From Ruegeria arenilitoris (lineage in GTDB: Bacteria > Pseudomonadota > Alphaproteobacteria > Rhodobacterales > Rhodobacteraceae), in NCBI RefSeq assembly GCF_013035315.1, contig NZ_WQHP01000009.1, forward strand, positions 62,001 to 126,000: a stretch of 64,000 bases of DNA, in the 5' to 3' direction. Made by a program: the position numbers and the translations under genes. The notes beneath the pieces were generated by a model, which saw only the letters and a list, made by a program, of their open reading frames with translations, was not told the DNA's origin and searched no databases. Below, piece after piece: positions 56,401 to 63,805 of this stretch (position 1 is its first letter; every line of letters begins with the position of its first letter).

Positions 56401-59400
56401 AACCGGTGGCGTTGGGGGCAAGGTCGACGTGACAAGCTCTGCGCGGATTTCAACGACAGGAGAGCGCTCGATCGGTCTGCTGGCGCAATCGGTGGGCGGT
56501 GCTGGCGGTACAGGCGGCATGGTGCAGGCGGGTCAGAGCAATCTGGACACGATCAAATCCTTCGTCAGCCCGTCAACCGTAGGGACGGCAGCGTCGATCA
56601 ACATCGGAGGCACCGGTGGGGACGGTATGACCTCGGACACAGTAACCGTTGTGAATGATGGAATCGTCACGACCGCCGGCATGATGGCGCATGGTATCTA
56701 TGCACAATCCGTTGGCGGTGGCGGCGGCATGGGTGGTCTGGTTGAAAACCGTATCATCAACCTGCGGAAAGAGATCGGTAACACCGCGACGATTTCCATA
56801 GGCGGCAATGGCGGCACAGGAGCGATGTCAGCGGCAGTTTCCGTCACAAACCGCGAGTTAATTCAGACGACTGGCGACAAGTCCGTCGGCATCTACGCGC
56901 AGTCCATCGGTGGTGGCGGTGGTGATGCGCAGCAGGTGCGCAACATCATCTTGGGTCGGTCCTCGGACGGGGCGACAACAAATGCAATTCTCATTGGTGG
57001 CACTGGTGGCACCGGCGGATCCGGCGGCACGGTGACCGTCGTCAATGAAGCCGACGCAACTATTCGCACTACTGGCAAAGAAAGCCACGGTATTCTGGCT
57101 CAGTCCATTGGCGGTGGCGGCGGCAATGGTGGTTCCACGATTTCGGTCGACGGGCGCTATGGTGGGGCCGAGGCCAGCACACGGCGCGCCCTGCAATTCG
57201 GTCTGGGCGGATCGGGTGGCACCGGCGGCATGGGCGGCAACGTCTCAGTAACCAATGCCGGAACAATCGTGACAACCGGTGAAGGCGCGCATGGCATCTT
57301 TGCTCAATCCATCGGCGGTGGCGGCGGCAATGGCGGCAGTTCGATCACAGGGACGCTGCGTCTGAAAACGGGCGACAACAGCTCACCGACCGCGCAGCTG
57401 AACATTGGTGGTTCGGGCGGCAGCGGCAATGTCGCTGGTGATGTGGTCGTCACGAACAGCGGTGACATCCGCGTCGACGGTACAGAAGCTTATGGCATCA
57501 TGGTCCAATCCGTTGGTGGTGGCGGTGGCAATGGCGGTCTGGCCGTTGCAATGGATGTCAACGACCTCAAGAACACCATGACCGGCAAGTCATTCTCGAA
57601 AATCGCCATTGGCGGTTCAGGCGGCGACGGCGCAGACGGCGGAGACGTTATGGTCAACCATACTGGCGCAATTGTTGTGAATTCGGAAAACGGGTTCGGA
57701 ATCTTTGCGCAATCTGTTGGGGGCGGTGGCGGCAATGCCGGGTATTCGGTGTCTTCCCCGCTGGTATCGGTGCTGGACTACACAGTGTCTCAGCTGCTGG
57801 GCGCGCGTGAGGGAACGACTGGATCTGTGGGAACCGTTACAGTCAATTCGACCGGCGACATTCTGGTGAATGGCGCGGGCAGCGAGGCTGTTTTCGCCCA
57901 GTCAGTGAATGGCGGCGGCGGCAACGTTGTAACCTCGGTTGATTTTGCGGCGTCAACTGCTGGCACGGATGGAACAGGATCCGTCTATACCAGCGATATC
58001 TCTCTGGGCGGCGACGAAGTCTCTGACACGGCAGGCAACCGGATTACGCAGTCGCACACCGGCAACATCGCGACGACAAGTGACCGGTCAACTGGCCTGA
58101 TGCTGCAAAGCGTTGGCGGTGGTGGTGGTACATCCGCGGCGAACGTAAGCATGCAGGATGGCGATGGTATCGACATCACGGCGCGATTGGGTGCGATCAA
58201 CACCGATGATGCCAGCGGCGGCGACGTAACCGGCGGCCGGAGTGGAGATGTGGGAACCGACGGCGCATTCTCGTCCGCGGGGGCTGCGCAGTCCATCGGC
58301 GGCGGAGGTGGTAAGCTTGTGCTGAACAGCACTGGCGCGGCGGATGCGAACAAAGCAGCTTCCGTGATCCTTGGGTCTGACCCTAGTTTCCGCAATGACG
58401 GCGGTGACTTCGACCTGTCATTGAACGGCGACGTCACGACCACCGGTAATCGGTCTTTTGGTCAGAGCGTTCAAAGTATTGGTGCAGGAGGCGGCGAAGT
58501 CGTAGTCGCGGGCCTTGGACGTCTGGACGTCACCTTGGGCGCGCAGGACGACTCAACCGGTGACGGCGGAAACGTTGATCTTGTTAATACCGGGGGTATT
58601 GCAACCAGCGGTGCCGGGTCACATGGGTTCGTCATCCAAAGCATCGGCGGCGGCGGCGGTCTGGTTTCCACAGACTTGGATGCAAGCCAAATCACCGTCA
58701 ACCTCTCGCCCGCCAACGGCGGTAACGGCGGTGACATCGTATTTTCTCAAACCGGAAACATCGTTACCACTGGTGAAAACGCGATTGGTGTCGTGGCCCA
58801 GTCGTTGGGCGGCGGCGGCGGCATTGTGGATTCGGTCTTCCGTGGATCCGCTGGCGGTGCAGGCGCTGGGGGTGCCATCGACATGGTGCTCGACGGTAAC
58901 ATCCTGTCTGTTGGTGAAGGCGGTATCGGCGTGCTGGCGCAATCCCAAGGGCGCGATGGCGCGGGTGGGATCACGCTAAGCTTTGACGGTGTCGTCATGG
59001 GCGGGACAGGGCAGGCGGACGCGGTCGCTGCAATCGTTGTAGATGGCGGTGCGGACAATACGCTGTCGTTGTCCAAAGAAACAATGCTGCTGTCCGGGAA
59101 CAACCAACTGGTGAATGGCGGAGACGGCAATGAACAAATCTCGCTTGCAGGTGCAGCCTTGGGCAATCTCAACCTTGGAGGGGGCACCAATGGTCTGACT
59201 GTTGAGGAAGGCGGCGCTTTTTATGCGCTCGATAAGGTCAATCTGGGCACTGCCGGATTGATGCAGGTGAACGGCAACTTTGTATTGGGAGCGAACTGGG
59301 GTCTGAATACGGATTTGACGCCAACTATTCAGTCGGGTGACTTTGTCTTTACTGGAAACGTCAGCCAGACCACGAACCTGACCGGAAGTCTGGCCTTCGG

Positions 59401-60814
59401 CGCTACGGCATCTTCGACCTTCGACGTGTATTTCTTGGCCACAGGCGCATCTGGTGGCGATAGCGATCTGGTCAATGTCTCCGGTGATGCCACGATGGGT
59501 GGCACTCTGACGCCGCAGCTCAACACACTTCAACGGGCGTTGCCCCTTGTCATTGTTAATCCGGGTGGTTCGGCCGCAGATGCAGGGACTACGATTCAGG
59601 ACACTGTGGTGTTGGATTACTCGATCGGTTTGAATGGCTCGACTTCAGACGGCAGTTCGATTGATCTGGTGATCACACCGGACTACTCGACCGCCAATAT
59701 GAACGCGAACCAGGCGGCCGTTGGTGATTACATCAATCAAGTTCTGAACGGGCAGGGTTCGGCGGCACAAGGCGAGCTGTTTGCCCTGATAGGGAACATG
59801 ACGTCCGAGGCCGAAGTGATCGAAGCTACGAGCGAATTCGCAGTGGCGGATTACGCCGCGAATGCGGTAGACACCTATAACGGCGCGCGTGTATTCGCAG
59901 ATGCTTTGCATAATTGCGAACGGTTTACTGATTATCAGGCCGGTGATGATCCGCGCAATTGCGTCTGGTTCTCCGGGGGCAGATCCTTCTACGACCGAGA
60001 CCAGACCAATATCTACGATGAGTTGGACATCAACAACACCAACCTGTCCGCCGGCGTCCGTTTGCCGGTCGGGGACGAACTCTACGCCGGTTTTGCGCTG
60101 GGTTATGACCAGATCAGCTTGCGGAATGGGACGCAGTACAACGCGACCGGTGATCGGTTCAATCTGGGCGCGTCGCTGAGCAAATACATCGGCCCTTGGG
60201 AGTTTGCGGGTGTGCTTTCAGCCGGTTGGTCGGACTATGATACAGACCGCTCGGGAGGGATCAGTGGCGTTCTGCCCAACGGAAATGCAGTGAACACCGT
60301 TGGCGTCAGTTCGATAAAGCATAAGATGAACCACCAGAGCCTACGGTTGAGTTTTGCGTATGACCACAGGTTTGCCGGTGGCAGCTCTTACCTGCGGCCC
60401 GAGATCGCCGCTGACGCAACCCGCTTGGCGACCGAAAGCAACGGCGACGCAACACTTTCGGGGATCGTTTTGCAGGGAGATAGCGAAATGATCTATTCGC
60501 TGACGCCGTCGCTTGAGATCGGGACGGAACAGATCCTCAGCGCTTCTCAAAAACTGCGCGCAAGTTTCCGGGCCGGTGCGATCATCTCGTCCAGCGATAC
60601 CGTGTCAGTTCGCGCCGGGTTTGCGGGTGCCAATGCAGCCGATGGCGGATTTACAAACACCAGCTTTATCGGAGACGCTCATGGGTTGGTTTCGGCGCGA
60701 CTGGGGCTGTTTGCTTTGGATGACAGCAGCTTTATCAATCTAAGTCTGGACCACATGTTCGGAGATTCGACTGAGGCTCTGCAAGTTGGTCTCGGGCTCG
60801 GGATACAATTCTAA
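47474..60814 (+). CDS. Giant glycine-rich autotransporter (type Va secretion)
   Basis: 4446 residues, one uninterrupted frame of 13.3 kb. A signal peptide is visible at residues 6-28 (SKKSSLLLAVSFFALISNPL, then FAA); the GTG at 47489 is an alternative start. Residues about 360-3830 are some 50 repeats of about 65 residues, each with a core like AQSIGGGGGNGGFNVS preceded by a G-D-x-S-x-G turn and followed by VGLGGxGGxGG. A linker and a C-terminal beta-barrel (about 4130-4446) follow, ending in GLGLGIQF with the terminal Phe needed for outer-membrane insertion. The passenger probably forms a long surface fibre for adhesion or biofilm; this is inferred. Two cysteines occur at the barrel start (NCERF, RNCVWF). 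Confidence 0.93.
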   Translation: MRGARVSKKSSLLLAVSFFALISNPLFAAPTADSKVGDTVTNPVTGLDTTVSALIVDPASTPTAGTTAFVETADGYVFLVKEVGDTIYNSDNPPLAFDIVSISGTTAQISNSGATGTASLSTRLTLSQYNSNFNSAGTPGAVTPPEDVSGPNGVNQVVYGQDGSNGRDGALVVPPSSGGNGATGPTQTKTLSSDVNATSNIGWQVGSVGGDGGDGGDSYLSFWDGRDGGDGGKGGTVNATQSSSSTIQTSGGNNEGIFAFSRSGKAGNGGSGFAAPGGGTGGHSADGGNVTVTQRGAISTSGDSADGIYALSVSNNGGNGGSQWGLVGSSGDGGYGGSGGIVTVNTASTASLLTTGNYANGIYAQSIGGSGGSAGTSGNLLVSLIGGADNGGNGGAVSVSHAGAIETQGDFSRGIVAQSIGGGGGSGGTAGGLVSLSLGGVGSNGGSGDTVSVTVQGSGSILTSGKGADGVMAQSIGGSGGTGANSYGLVAIGGTGSRGGTGAAVSVRNYGQIVTGGDSARGIIAQSIGGGGGDGGSSGGMVSVGGNGNGGGAGSTVTIVNDGIITTTGDDAMGILAQSIGGGGGNGGSSGSVGAFVGVAIGGDGGAGGKGGDVNVTLSNTDSSQPSSIQTSGDRSTGVFAQSVGGGGGNGGGAVSVAVGAFGAASVSVGGSAGNGGDGGDVSISGSGSASVQTGGDDAIGVMLQSVGGGGGNGGYAVSVAVSGGPVSGSLAVGVGGEGSAGGKGGTVTVGEFNSSGVATASGFDGTVVTTGNRSTGMLFQSIGGGGGNGGLAVAATGGASALFSGNVSVGIGGQAGSAGNGGDVQVNNKADVATTGTNSSAMIAQSVGGGGGNGGGSIAAGISASGGAAVGINVGVGGNGGGAGIGGDVTLIAGGNTIETSGAFSSGVVAQSVGGGGGNGGYSIGASADIGGAAAGSVRVALGGKAGGGGAGGAVTAQVDANVTTRGDDSGAIVVQSIGGGGGNGGFSVAAGLAAGGAGAGTVDVGLGGDGGIGGIGGNVTGVRVNGDVRTEGMRSTGVVIQSIGGGGGNGGFNVTAGVAAAGAGAGSIGVGLGGNGSVGGNGGVVEGQVAGNVVTLSDNSSGVVFQSIGGGGGNGGFNVAAGIAGAGAGGGAVTVGLGGGGSGGGIGQSVTGRVTGSIATGGMDATAVLAQSVGGGGGNGGFNVSASLAGAGVASGAVSVGLGGDGGSGAVGGSVNLTTTNSIVTAGDRSSGIVAQSIGGGGGNGGFNVSGTGSGAGVGSGAVSVGLGGTGAGGGNGGTVSLTSGGTILTQGDSATAFLAQSIGGGGGNGGFNVSASVQGSGTAGGAVSVGLGGSGGGGGDGNTVIATSNNAVETRGDQSSGVVAQSIGGGGGNGGFNVAPVLSGAGTASGAVSVGLGGSGDTGGKGGNVTLTSNGTILTDGFASSGFVAQSIGGGGGSGGFNVAPTLSGAGTGAGSVSVGLGGSGDGGGDGSQVTAGTTANVVTKGDASVGILAQSVGGGGGNGGFNVSPALAGAGTGSGAISVGLGGSGGSGGNGGIVGLTVQNSVQTEGAQSSAVVAQSIGGGGGNGGFNVSASVGGAGTGSGAAAVGLGGRGTGGGDASAVTANATGNLITLGDTSSGLLAQSVGGGGGNGGMNISVAVAAAGTGSGGASVGLGGASGTGGNGGTAEATLTGNVSTQGDESGGVIVQSLGGGGGNGGMNVSATVTVAGTGSGGASVGLGGSGGDGGNSDTATGTVIGNVSTAGDNSGGVLVQSAAGGGGNGGLNVSAAVNLSGTGGGAIGVGVGGSGGDGGNASTATGSVTGDVTTSGDNATGVLVQSVGGGGGNGGVNISGALSLARTGSGAAGIGVGGFGGSGGTSGVVSNTFSGNVSTSGTRSAGIIAQSLGGGGGNGATNISGAISVASNYSGGLGIGVGGFGGDGGAADSVTQQVTGDVTTTGDDSVGILTQSLGGGGGNGGTNISAALSLSRSANAAVGIGVGGFGGGGADAGALVQSTITGGVSTSGDRSTGILTQSLGGGGGNGGTNISASLGISQQNGGSVSLGVGGFGGGAGNAGAVTSTVRSRTDSGGTTSIVTTGVDSIGVMAQSVGGGGGNGGLNVSGAVNLTGKSGAAVALGLGGFGGGGGDAAAVTLDIESDVVTAGDGSYGVFAQSLGGGGGTGGVNISGSLALTKPSGSDTIFSVSAGVGGFGGSGGDASDVDLDYTGNIQAVPMVQQSEGTFEVDQSKGASGIIAQSLGGGGGNGGTNVSGGIAISGKPGAGQTDSSKSYAVVVGVGGFGGGGGDAGNVDVNIGAGSTIKAHGTGQSGLLAQSLGGGGGNGGLNVSGGIVSDSSLIVGVGGFAGDGGKAGDVTVTSQAEITVTTNPDDISIPNTTTFEDKLRDFLGDMIVDDTEELVSTFGLERLFIDMGVFNEEKPDTDGSAGLMAQSIGGGGGNGGLNVSGGIALSKDGKIPSVTFGVGGFGGDGNVSGNVTVNHTGAISVAGNWKHGVLAQSIAGGGGNGALNVTGQLNYGDSNNSDGKTDLSIVGGLGGHGGTGADAGNVSVTQSGNISTNGYHARGLFAQSLGGGGGTGGINATFVGTKDSSPIAMGIGGFGGGGGDAGDVTVARGTAVAAAGTITTDGVGAHGIEASSIGGGGGDAGINAVVGISKTTGNQSNGGTGDSTDRKTPTNTGVDDSVIANYNAVLDELEGKVNPADSSGNKTGMSAVIAIGGDAGTAGDGGTVDIDHYGDIVTKQDGSHGVFGQSIGGGGGNAALNLAFAYELSSDQTNKGFGIAVGGGTGEGGIGGAVDVRNTGDISTLGADSHGLFAQSVGGGGGNAGYNSASTSVDGGNVNIQIGRTGGTGGSGGTVFASSDGVVSTTGDRSYGFFAQSIGNGGGNSSSISASIGTPKTGDSKGNKASVSVGLAGGTGGAAGDVTSVIAGTVVTQGDDAHAVFAQSVGGGGGNGGKASNSAGGGISASLSIGGTGGTGGVGGKVDVTSSARISTTGERSIGLLAQSVGGAGGTGGMVQAGQSNLDTIKSFVSPSTVGTAASINIGGTGGDGMTSDTVTVVNDGIVTTAGMMAHGIYAQSVGGGGGMGGLVENRIINLRKEIGNTATISIGGNGGTGAMSAAVSVTNRELIQTTGDKSVGIYAQSIGGGGGDAQQVRNIILGRSSDGATTNAILIGGTGGTGGSGGTVTVVNEADATIRTTGKESHGILAQSIGGGGGNGGSTISVDGRYGGAEASTRRALQFGLGGSGGTGGMGGNVSVTNAGTIVTTGEGAHGIFAQSIGGGGGNGGSSITGTLRLKTGDNSSPTAQLNIGGSGGSGNVAGDVVVTNSGDIRVDGTEAYGIMVQSVGGGGGNGGLAVAMDVNDLKNTMTGKSFSKIAIGGSGGDGADGGDVMVNHTGAIVVNSENGFGIFAQSVGGGGGNAGYSVSSPLVSVLDYTVSQLLGAREGTTGSVGTVTVNSTGDILVNGAGSEAVFAQSVNGGGGNVVTSVDFAASTAGTDGTGSVYTSDISLGGDEVSDTAGNRITQSHTGNIATTSDRSTGLMLQSVGGGGGTSAANVSMQDGDGIDITARLGAINTDDASGGDVTGGRSGDVGTDGAFSSAGAAQSIGGGGGKLVLNSTGAADANKAASVILGSDPSFRNDGGDFDLSLNGDVTTTGNRSFGQSVQSIGAGGGEVVVAGLGRLDVTLGAQDDSTGDGGNVDLVNTGGIATSGAGSHGFVIQSIGGGGGLVSTDLDASQITVNLSPANGGNGGDIVFSQTGNIVTTGENAIGVVAQSLGGGGGIVDSVFRGSAGGAGAGGAIDMVLDGNILSVGEGGIGVLAQSQGRDGAGGITLSFDGVVMGGTGQADAVAAIVVDGGADNTLSLSKETMLLSGNNQLVNGGDGNEQISLAGAALGNLNLGGGTNGLTVEEGGAFYALDKVNLGTAGLMQVNGNFVLGANWGLNTDLTPTIQSGDFVFTGNVSQTTNLTGSLAFGATASSTFDVYFLATGASGGDSDLVNVSGDATMGGTLTPQLNTLQRALPLVIVNPGGSAADAGTTIQDTVVLDYSIGLNGSTSDGSSIDLVITPDYSTANMNANQAAVGDYINQVLNGQGSAAQGELFALIGNMTSEAEVIEATSEFAVADYAANAVDTYNGARVFADALHNCERFTDYQAGDDPRNCVWFSGGRSFYDRDQTNIYDELDINNTNLSAGVRLPVGDELYAGFALGYDQISLRNGTQYNATGDRFNLGASLSKYIGPWEFAGVLSAGWSDYDTDRSGGISGVLPNGNAVNTVGVSSIKHKMNHQSLRLSFAYDHRFAGGSSYLRPEIAADATRLATESNGDATLSGIVLQGDSEMIYSLTPSLEIGTEQILSASQKLRASFRAGAIISSSDTVSVRAGFAGANAADGGFTNTSFIGDAHGLVSARLGLFALDDSSFINLSLDHMFGDSTEALQVGLGLGIQF
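48530..58970 (+). repeat. About 50 tandem glycine-rich repeats in the autotransporter passenger
   Basis: The core Q-S-[IVL]-G-G-G-G-G-N-G-G recurs roughly every 195-200 bp from 48563 to about 58940; I count 52-53 copies by eye. Copies 9 to 28 (about 50.0-53.8 kb) are the most uniform, the outer ones more diverged and interrupted by unique inserts, which suggests expansion in the middle of the gene. Confidence 0.92.
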
Positions 60815-60832
60815 TTAATGAGGGACAGAAGA

Positions 60833-61312
60833 ATGAAAAACTGGCTAGGCGCTTTGGGGGTATCATTCGGTTTAGCGCAACCGCTAGCCGCGCAAGATGG
60901 CGCCGGGCCGTTATGGTCGGTCACTTGCAGCAATTTGGTGAGTGTAAATGAGCTGGTCTGCGAAATGACCCAAAGCATCGTCCTCAGCGAAAACAATCAA
61001 AGGCTGGCTTCGATCGCTTTTGTCAAAACCTCTGGCAAAGACGAAACCGAGGCCGTGCTGACCTTGCCGTTCGGGTTGTCGTTCCCGGAAGGTCTGGTTG
61101 CTAAGGTTGATGACGCACAGGTTGCAGAGCTCGAGTTTCTGACCTGCGAAGCGCAAGGCTGTTTGGCTCGTTCTCCCGTTTCGTCAGAATGGGCATCAAC
61201 GATGCGTGCAGGCGCGCAGTTGCGGATCGAGGCACAGAATTCTTTGGGCGAGCCAATCACATTCGGCTTTGATCTGACGGGGTTCAGCCAGGTCTCCGAC
61301 CTTCTGCCGTAA
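60833..61312 (+). CDS. IalB-like (invasion-associated locus B family) secreted protein
   Basis: 159 residues from the ATG at 60833 with GAGGG 8 nt upstream. A signal peptide covers residues 1-22 (KNWLGALGVSFGLAQPLAAQ). The mature part W-SVTCSN at the start, the two-cysteine turn FLTCEAQGCLA and the ending ITFGFDLTGFSQ agree with the IalB family, periplasmic or surface proteins named from Bartonella. It starts 18 nt after the autotransporter stop, so the two are one transcript; a role in export or stability of the giant passenger is possible but unproven. Confidence 0.88.
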   Translation: MKNWLGALGVSFGLAQPLAAQDGAGPLWSVTCSNLVSVNELVCEMTQSIVLSENNQRLASIAFVKTSGKDETEAVLTLPFGLSFPEGLVAKVDDAQVAELEFLTCEAQGCLARSPVSSEWASTMRAGAQLRIEAQNSLGEPITFGFDLTGFSQVSDLLP

Positions 61313-61774
61313 CTAGAAGTGGTGGGTTTCTTAACCGAATAACTGCACCAGAAACCCAATATGAGAGACTTGCTGAGGACGTCGATGACGAATTGAAATG
61401 CTGGTGAGTTCGTCGATACCATCTTCCAGATTCAAACTCGAGCGCGAATCAACAGGTATCGCGATCGAGTTTTATCCTGCATCCGAGGAAAGCTGTTTGC
61501 CAAGCAACGCTCTGCCACCAGACTGAATTTCACCGGCCGCAGGACGGCTGCTGCTGTAGGTACGACCCTCGCATCAACTTCCCAAGAAATTTCCCAAGAC
61601 TCCGAAGGCTTCGTCACGCGTCCTATGACTATTTTTGTGGCATCCTAGAGTTGATGTTGGGTTGCTTCGAAAATTCTCTGATACGGGTTGCTTGCGAAAG
61701 CGGTATCCAATGGGTCGGGCGCAAGACTCGGCTGTACATTGGCCAGAACTCCAGATAGAGGGCGGTCCTTACCC
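61313..61774. other. Intergenic stretch, 462 bp
   Basis: No gene seen. TGGGTTTCT (61323) and AGAAACCCA (61350) form a 9-bp inverted repeat just after the IalB gene and may end the autotransporter transcript, though no T-run follows. The remainder probably holds the helicase promoter and leader. Confidence 0.45.
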
Positions 61775-63805
61775 ATGGATGATGCGCTGAGTTCTAGGCT
61801 GCATTTCCCGCCTTACGCAAAGAATACCAACGTGAAAAAAACCATCGCTGACGCGCTTGCCCGCAAGGGTTATTACACTTTGACACAAGTCCAACAGGCT
61901 GTGACGCAGCCTGATTTGGAAGGGCGCGATATGTTGGTGTCGGCTCAGACCGGCTCAGGTAAAACCATCGGCTTCGGGCTGGCGATTGCACCACAGATCC
62001 TGAGCGACGGTGACACATTTGGGCAGTCTGGTGCCCCCTCGGCTCTGGTTGTTGCGCCGACGCGGGAACTGGCGTTGCAGGTAAAGCGGGAACTGAGCTG
62101 GCTCTATGCGGACGCTGGCGCTTATCTGGCGTCCTGCGTTGGTGGTATGGACATGCGTGATGAGCGCCGCGCGCTGGCGCGCGGGGCTCATATTGTTGTC
62201 GCGACACCCGGGCGGCTTCGGGACCATATCATGCGCGGGTCCATCGATCTGACTGCGATCCGTGCCGTGGTTCTGGACGAGGCTGATGAAATGCTTGACC
62301 TCGGGTTTCGCGAAGATCTGGAGTTCATTTTGGACGAAACTCCTGCTGATCGCCAAACCCTGTTGTTCTCTGCCACCGTTCCGCGCGCCATCGCCAATCT
62401 GGCGACAAAGTACCAGCAAGACGCAGCGCGGGTCAGTACGGTAAGCGAACAGACGCAGCATGCCGATATCGAATACCGTGCGATGATGGTTGCCCCGCGG
62501 GACGGTGAAAATGCGATCATCAACGTGTTGCGATATTACGAGGCACCGAAAGCCATCGTCTTTTGCAACACGCGGGCAATGGTGTCCCGTTTGACCACGC
62601 GGTTGTCCAACCGGGGGTTCTCGGTTGTGGCGCTGTCGGGCGAGCTGACTCAGGGCGAGCGATCCAATGCACTGCAGTCCATGCGGGATGGGCGGGCACG
62701 TGTTTGTGTGGCCACAGATGTTGCCGCTCGCGGGATCGACCTGCCGAACCTGGATCTGGTTGTGCATGCCGAATTGCCGAAGACCCATGAAACACTTTTG
62801 CACCGTTCAGGACGTACGGGGCGGGCCGGCCGCAAAGGCGTCAGTGCGCTGGTGGTCGAACCGTCCTCGCGCAAAAAGGCTGAACGTATCCTGAAGTTTG
62901 CCAAACTCACTGCGGATTGGGGGACGGCGCCATCGGCGGATGAGGTGAACGCGCGCGATCAGGACCGGATGTTTGCCTCAGATGACTGGCAGGTCGAGAT
63001 CACGGAGAGCGAACGCTCGGCTGTTCAGCATCTGGTCGATACATTTGCGCCGGAACAGATCGCAGCGGCCTATCTGCGCCAGTACAAACTGCGCCATTCG
63101 GCACCGGAAGAGTTGGCCTCGGTGACGGCAGAGCGTCCGAAACCGCGTGCGGCTTTTGGACCAAGCGTTTGGTTTTCCTTGTCGGAAGGGCGCAACCAGA
63201 ACGCATCGCCCCGGCATTTGTTGCCTATGATTTGCAAAGCAGGCGGTTTGACCAAGGATGATATCGGGGCCATCCGAATTGCCGATGATCTTTCTTATGT
63301 TGAAATCCGCGAAGACAGTGTTTCCGGTTTTCTGACCGCATTGGGTTCTGAGATGATGATCGAAGGGTCCAAGGAGGTCATGCAACTGGAGGGCGCGCCC
63401 GATATCCCGGCCTTTGAGCGGTCCAAGCCGGGGCGCGGTCCCAAGGGAAAACCACGGCCAAAGACCGGTAAACCCGATTGGAAAGAGACCCCGCCGCGCC
63501 GCAAGGACGCTTCGAAACCCGACGGTCGCAAACCTCGCGGGTACACGGAGGGTAAGCCGAAACCGGCAAGGCCCGAGCGCACCGACCCCGGCGAAGGTAA
63601 GTTTCAGGCTAAAGGCGTCAAATCGAAACCGCGCAGCCCGCGCGATGATAAAGCCAAGGACGGCAAGCCGAAGTTTGGCGGCAAGGTTGCAAAAGGTCCG
63701 CCACCTCCAAAGGGTAAACCAAGTAGCAAGAAGAACCGTGCCCGTGCCGCAGCTGCCAAGGCTGGTAAGGGTGGGGATGCGGTGCCGAAACGGCGAAAAA
63801 GCTGA
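61775..63805 (+). CDS. DEAD-box RNA helicase (DbpA-like) with basic C-terminal tail
   Basis: 676 residues from the ATG at 61775; the frame is open further upstream but the family N-terminus begins here. Motifs in order: Q motif TLTQVQQA, Walker A AQTGSGKT (Lys63), PTRELALQ, VATPGRL, VLDEADEML, SAT, ARGIDLPNLD and HRSGRTGRAG. At about residues 460-545 is a DbpA-type RNA-binding domain (WFSLSEGRNQNASPRHLLPM). The last 130 residues are a low-complexity K/R/P/G tail (for example KPRPKTGKPDWKETPPRRKD) likely to bind RNA. A role in ribosome assembly or cold growth is inferred from family. Confidence 0.95.
   Translation: MDDALSSRLHFPPYAKNTNVKKTIADALARKGYYTLTQVQQAVTQPDLEGRDMLVSAQTGSGKTIGFGLAIAPQILSDGDTFGQSGAPSALVVAPTRELALQVKRELSWLYADAGAYLASCVGGMDMRDERRALARGAHIVVATPGRLRDHIMRGSIDLTAIRAVVLDEADEMLDLGFREDLEFILDETPADRQTLLFSATVPRAIANLATKYQQDAARVSTVSEQTQHADIEYRAMMVAPRDGENAIINVLRYYEAPKAIVFCNTRAMVSRLTTRLSNRGFSVVALSGELTQGERSNALQSMRDGRARVCVATDVAARGIDLPNLDLVVHAELPKTHETLLHRSGRTGRAGRKGVSALVVEPSSRKKAERILKFAKLTADWGTAPSADEVNARDQDRMFASDDWQVEITESERSAVQHLVDTFAPEQIAAAYLRQYKLRHSAPEELASVTAERPKPRAAFGPSVWFSLSEGRNQNASPRHLLPMICKAGGLTKDDIGAIRIADDLSYVEIREDSVSGFLTALGSEMMIEGSKEVMQLEGAPDIPAFERSKPGRGPKGKPRPKTGKPDWKETPPRRKDASKPDGRKPRGYTEGKPKPARPERTDPGEGKFQAKGVKSKPRSPRDDKAKDGKPKFGGKVAKGPPPPKGKPSSKKNRARAAAAKAGKGGDAVPKRRKS

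Noticed and set aside
47960..59000. CRISPR array or satellite DNA in the repeat-rich region
   Set aside because: The repeats are in-frame protein repeats of about 195 bp with divergent copies, not short identical repeats with unique spacers.
47947..59190. Many long minus-strand frames rich in proline (for example 53203-54024 and 50347-51417)
   Set aside because: They are the complement of the GGC/GGT-rich autotransporter repeats; their PPLPPPPP periodicity mirrors the glycine cores, and they lack ribosome sites.
61323..61358. Rho-independent terminator after the IalB-like gene
   Set aside because: The 9-bp inverted repeat has an 18-nt loop and no T-run, so I kept it only as a note in the intergenic entry.
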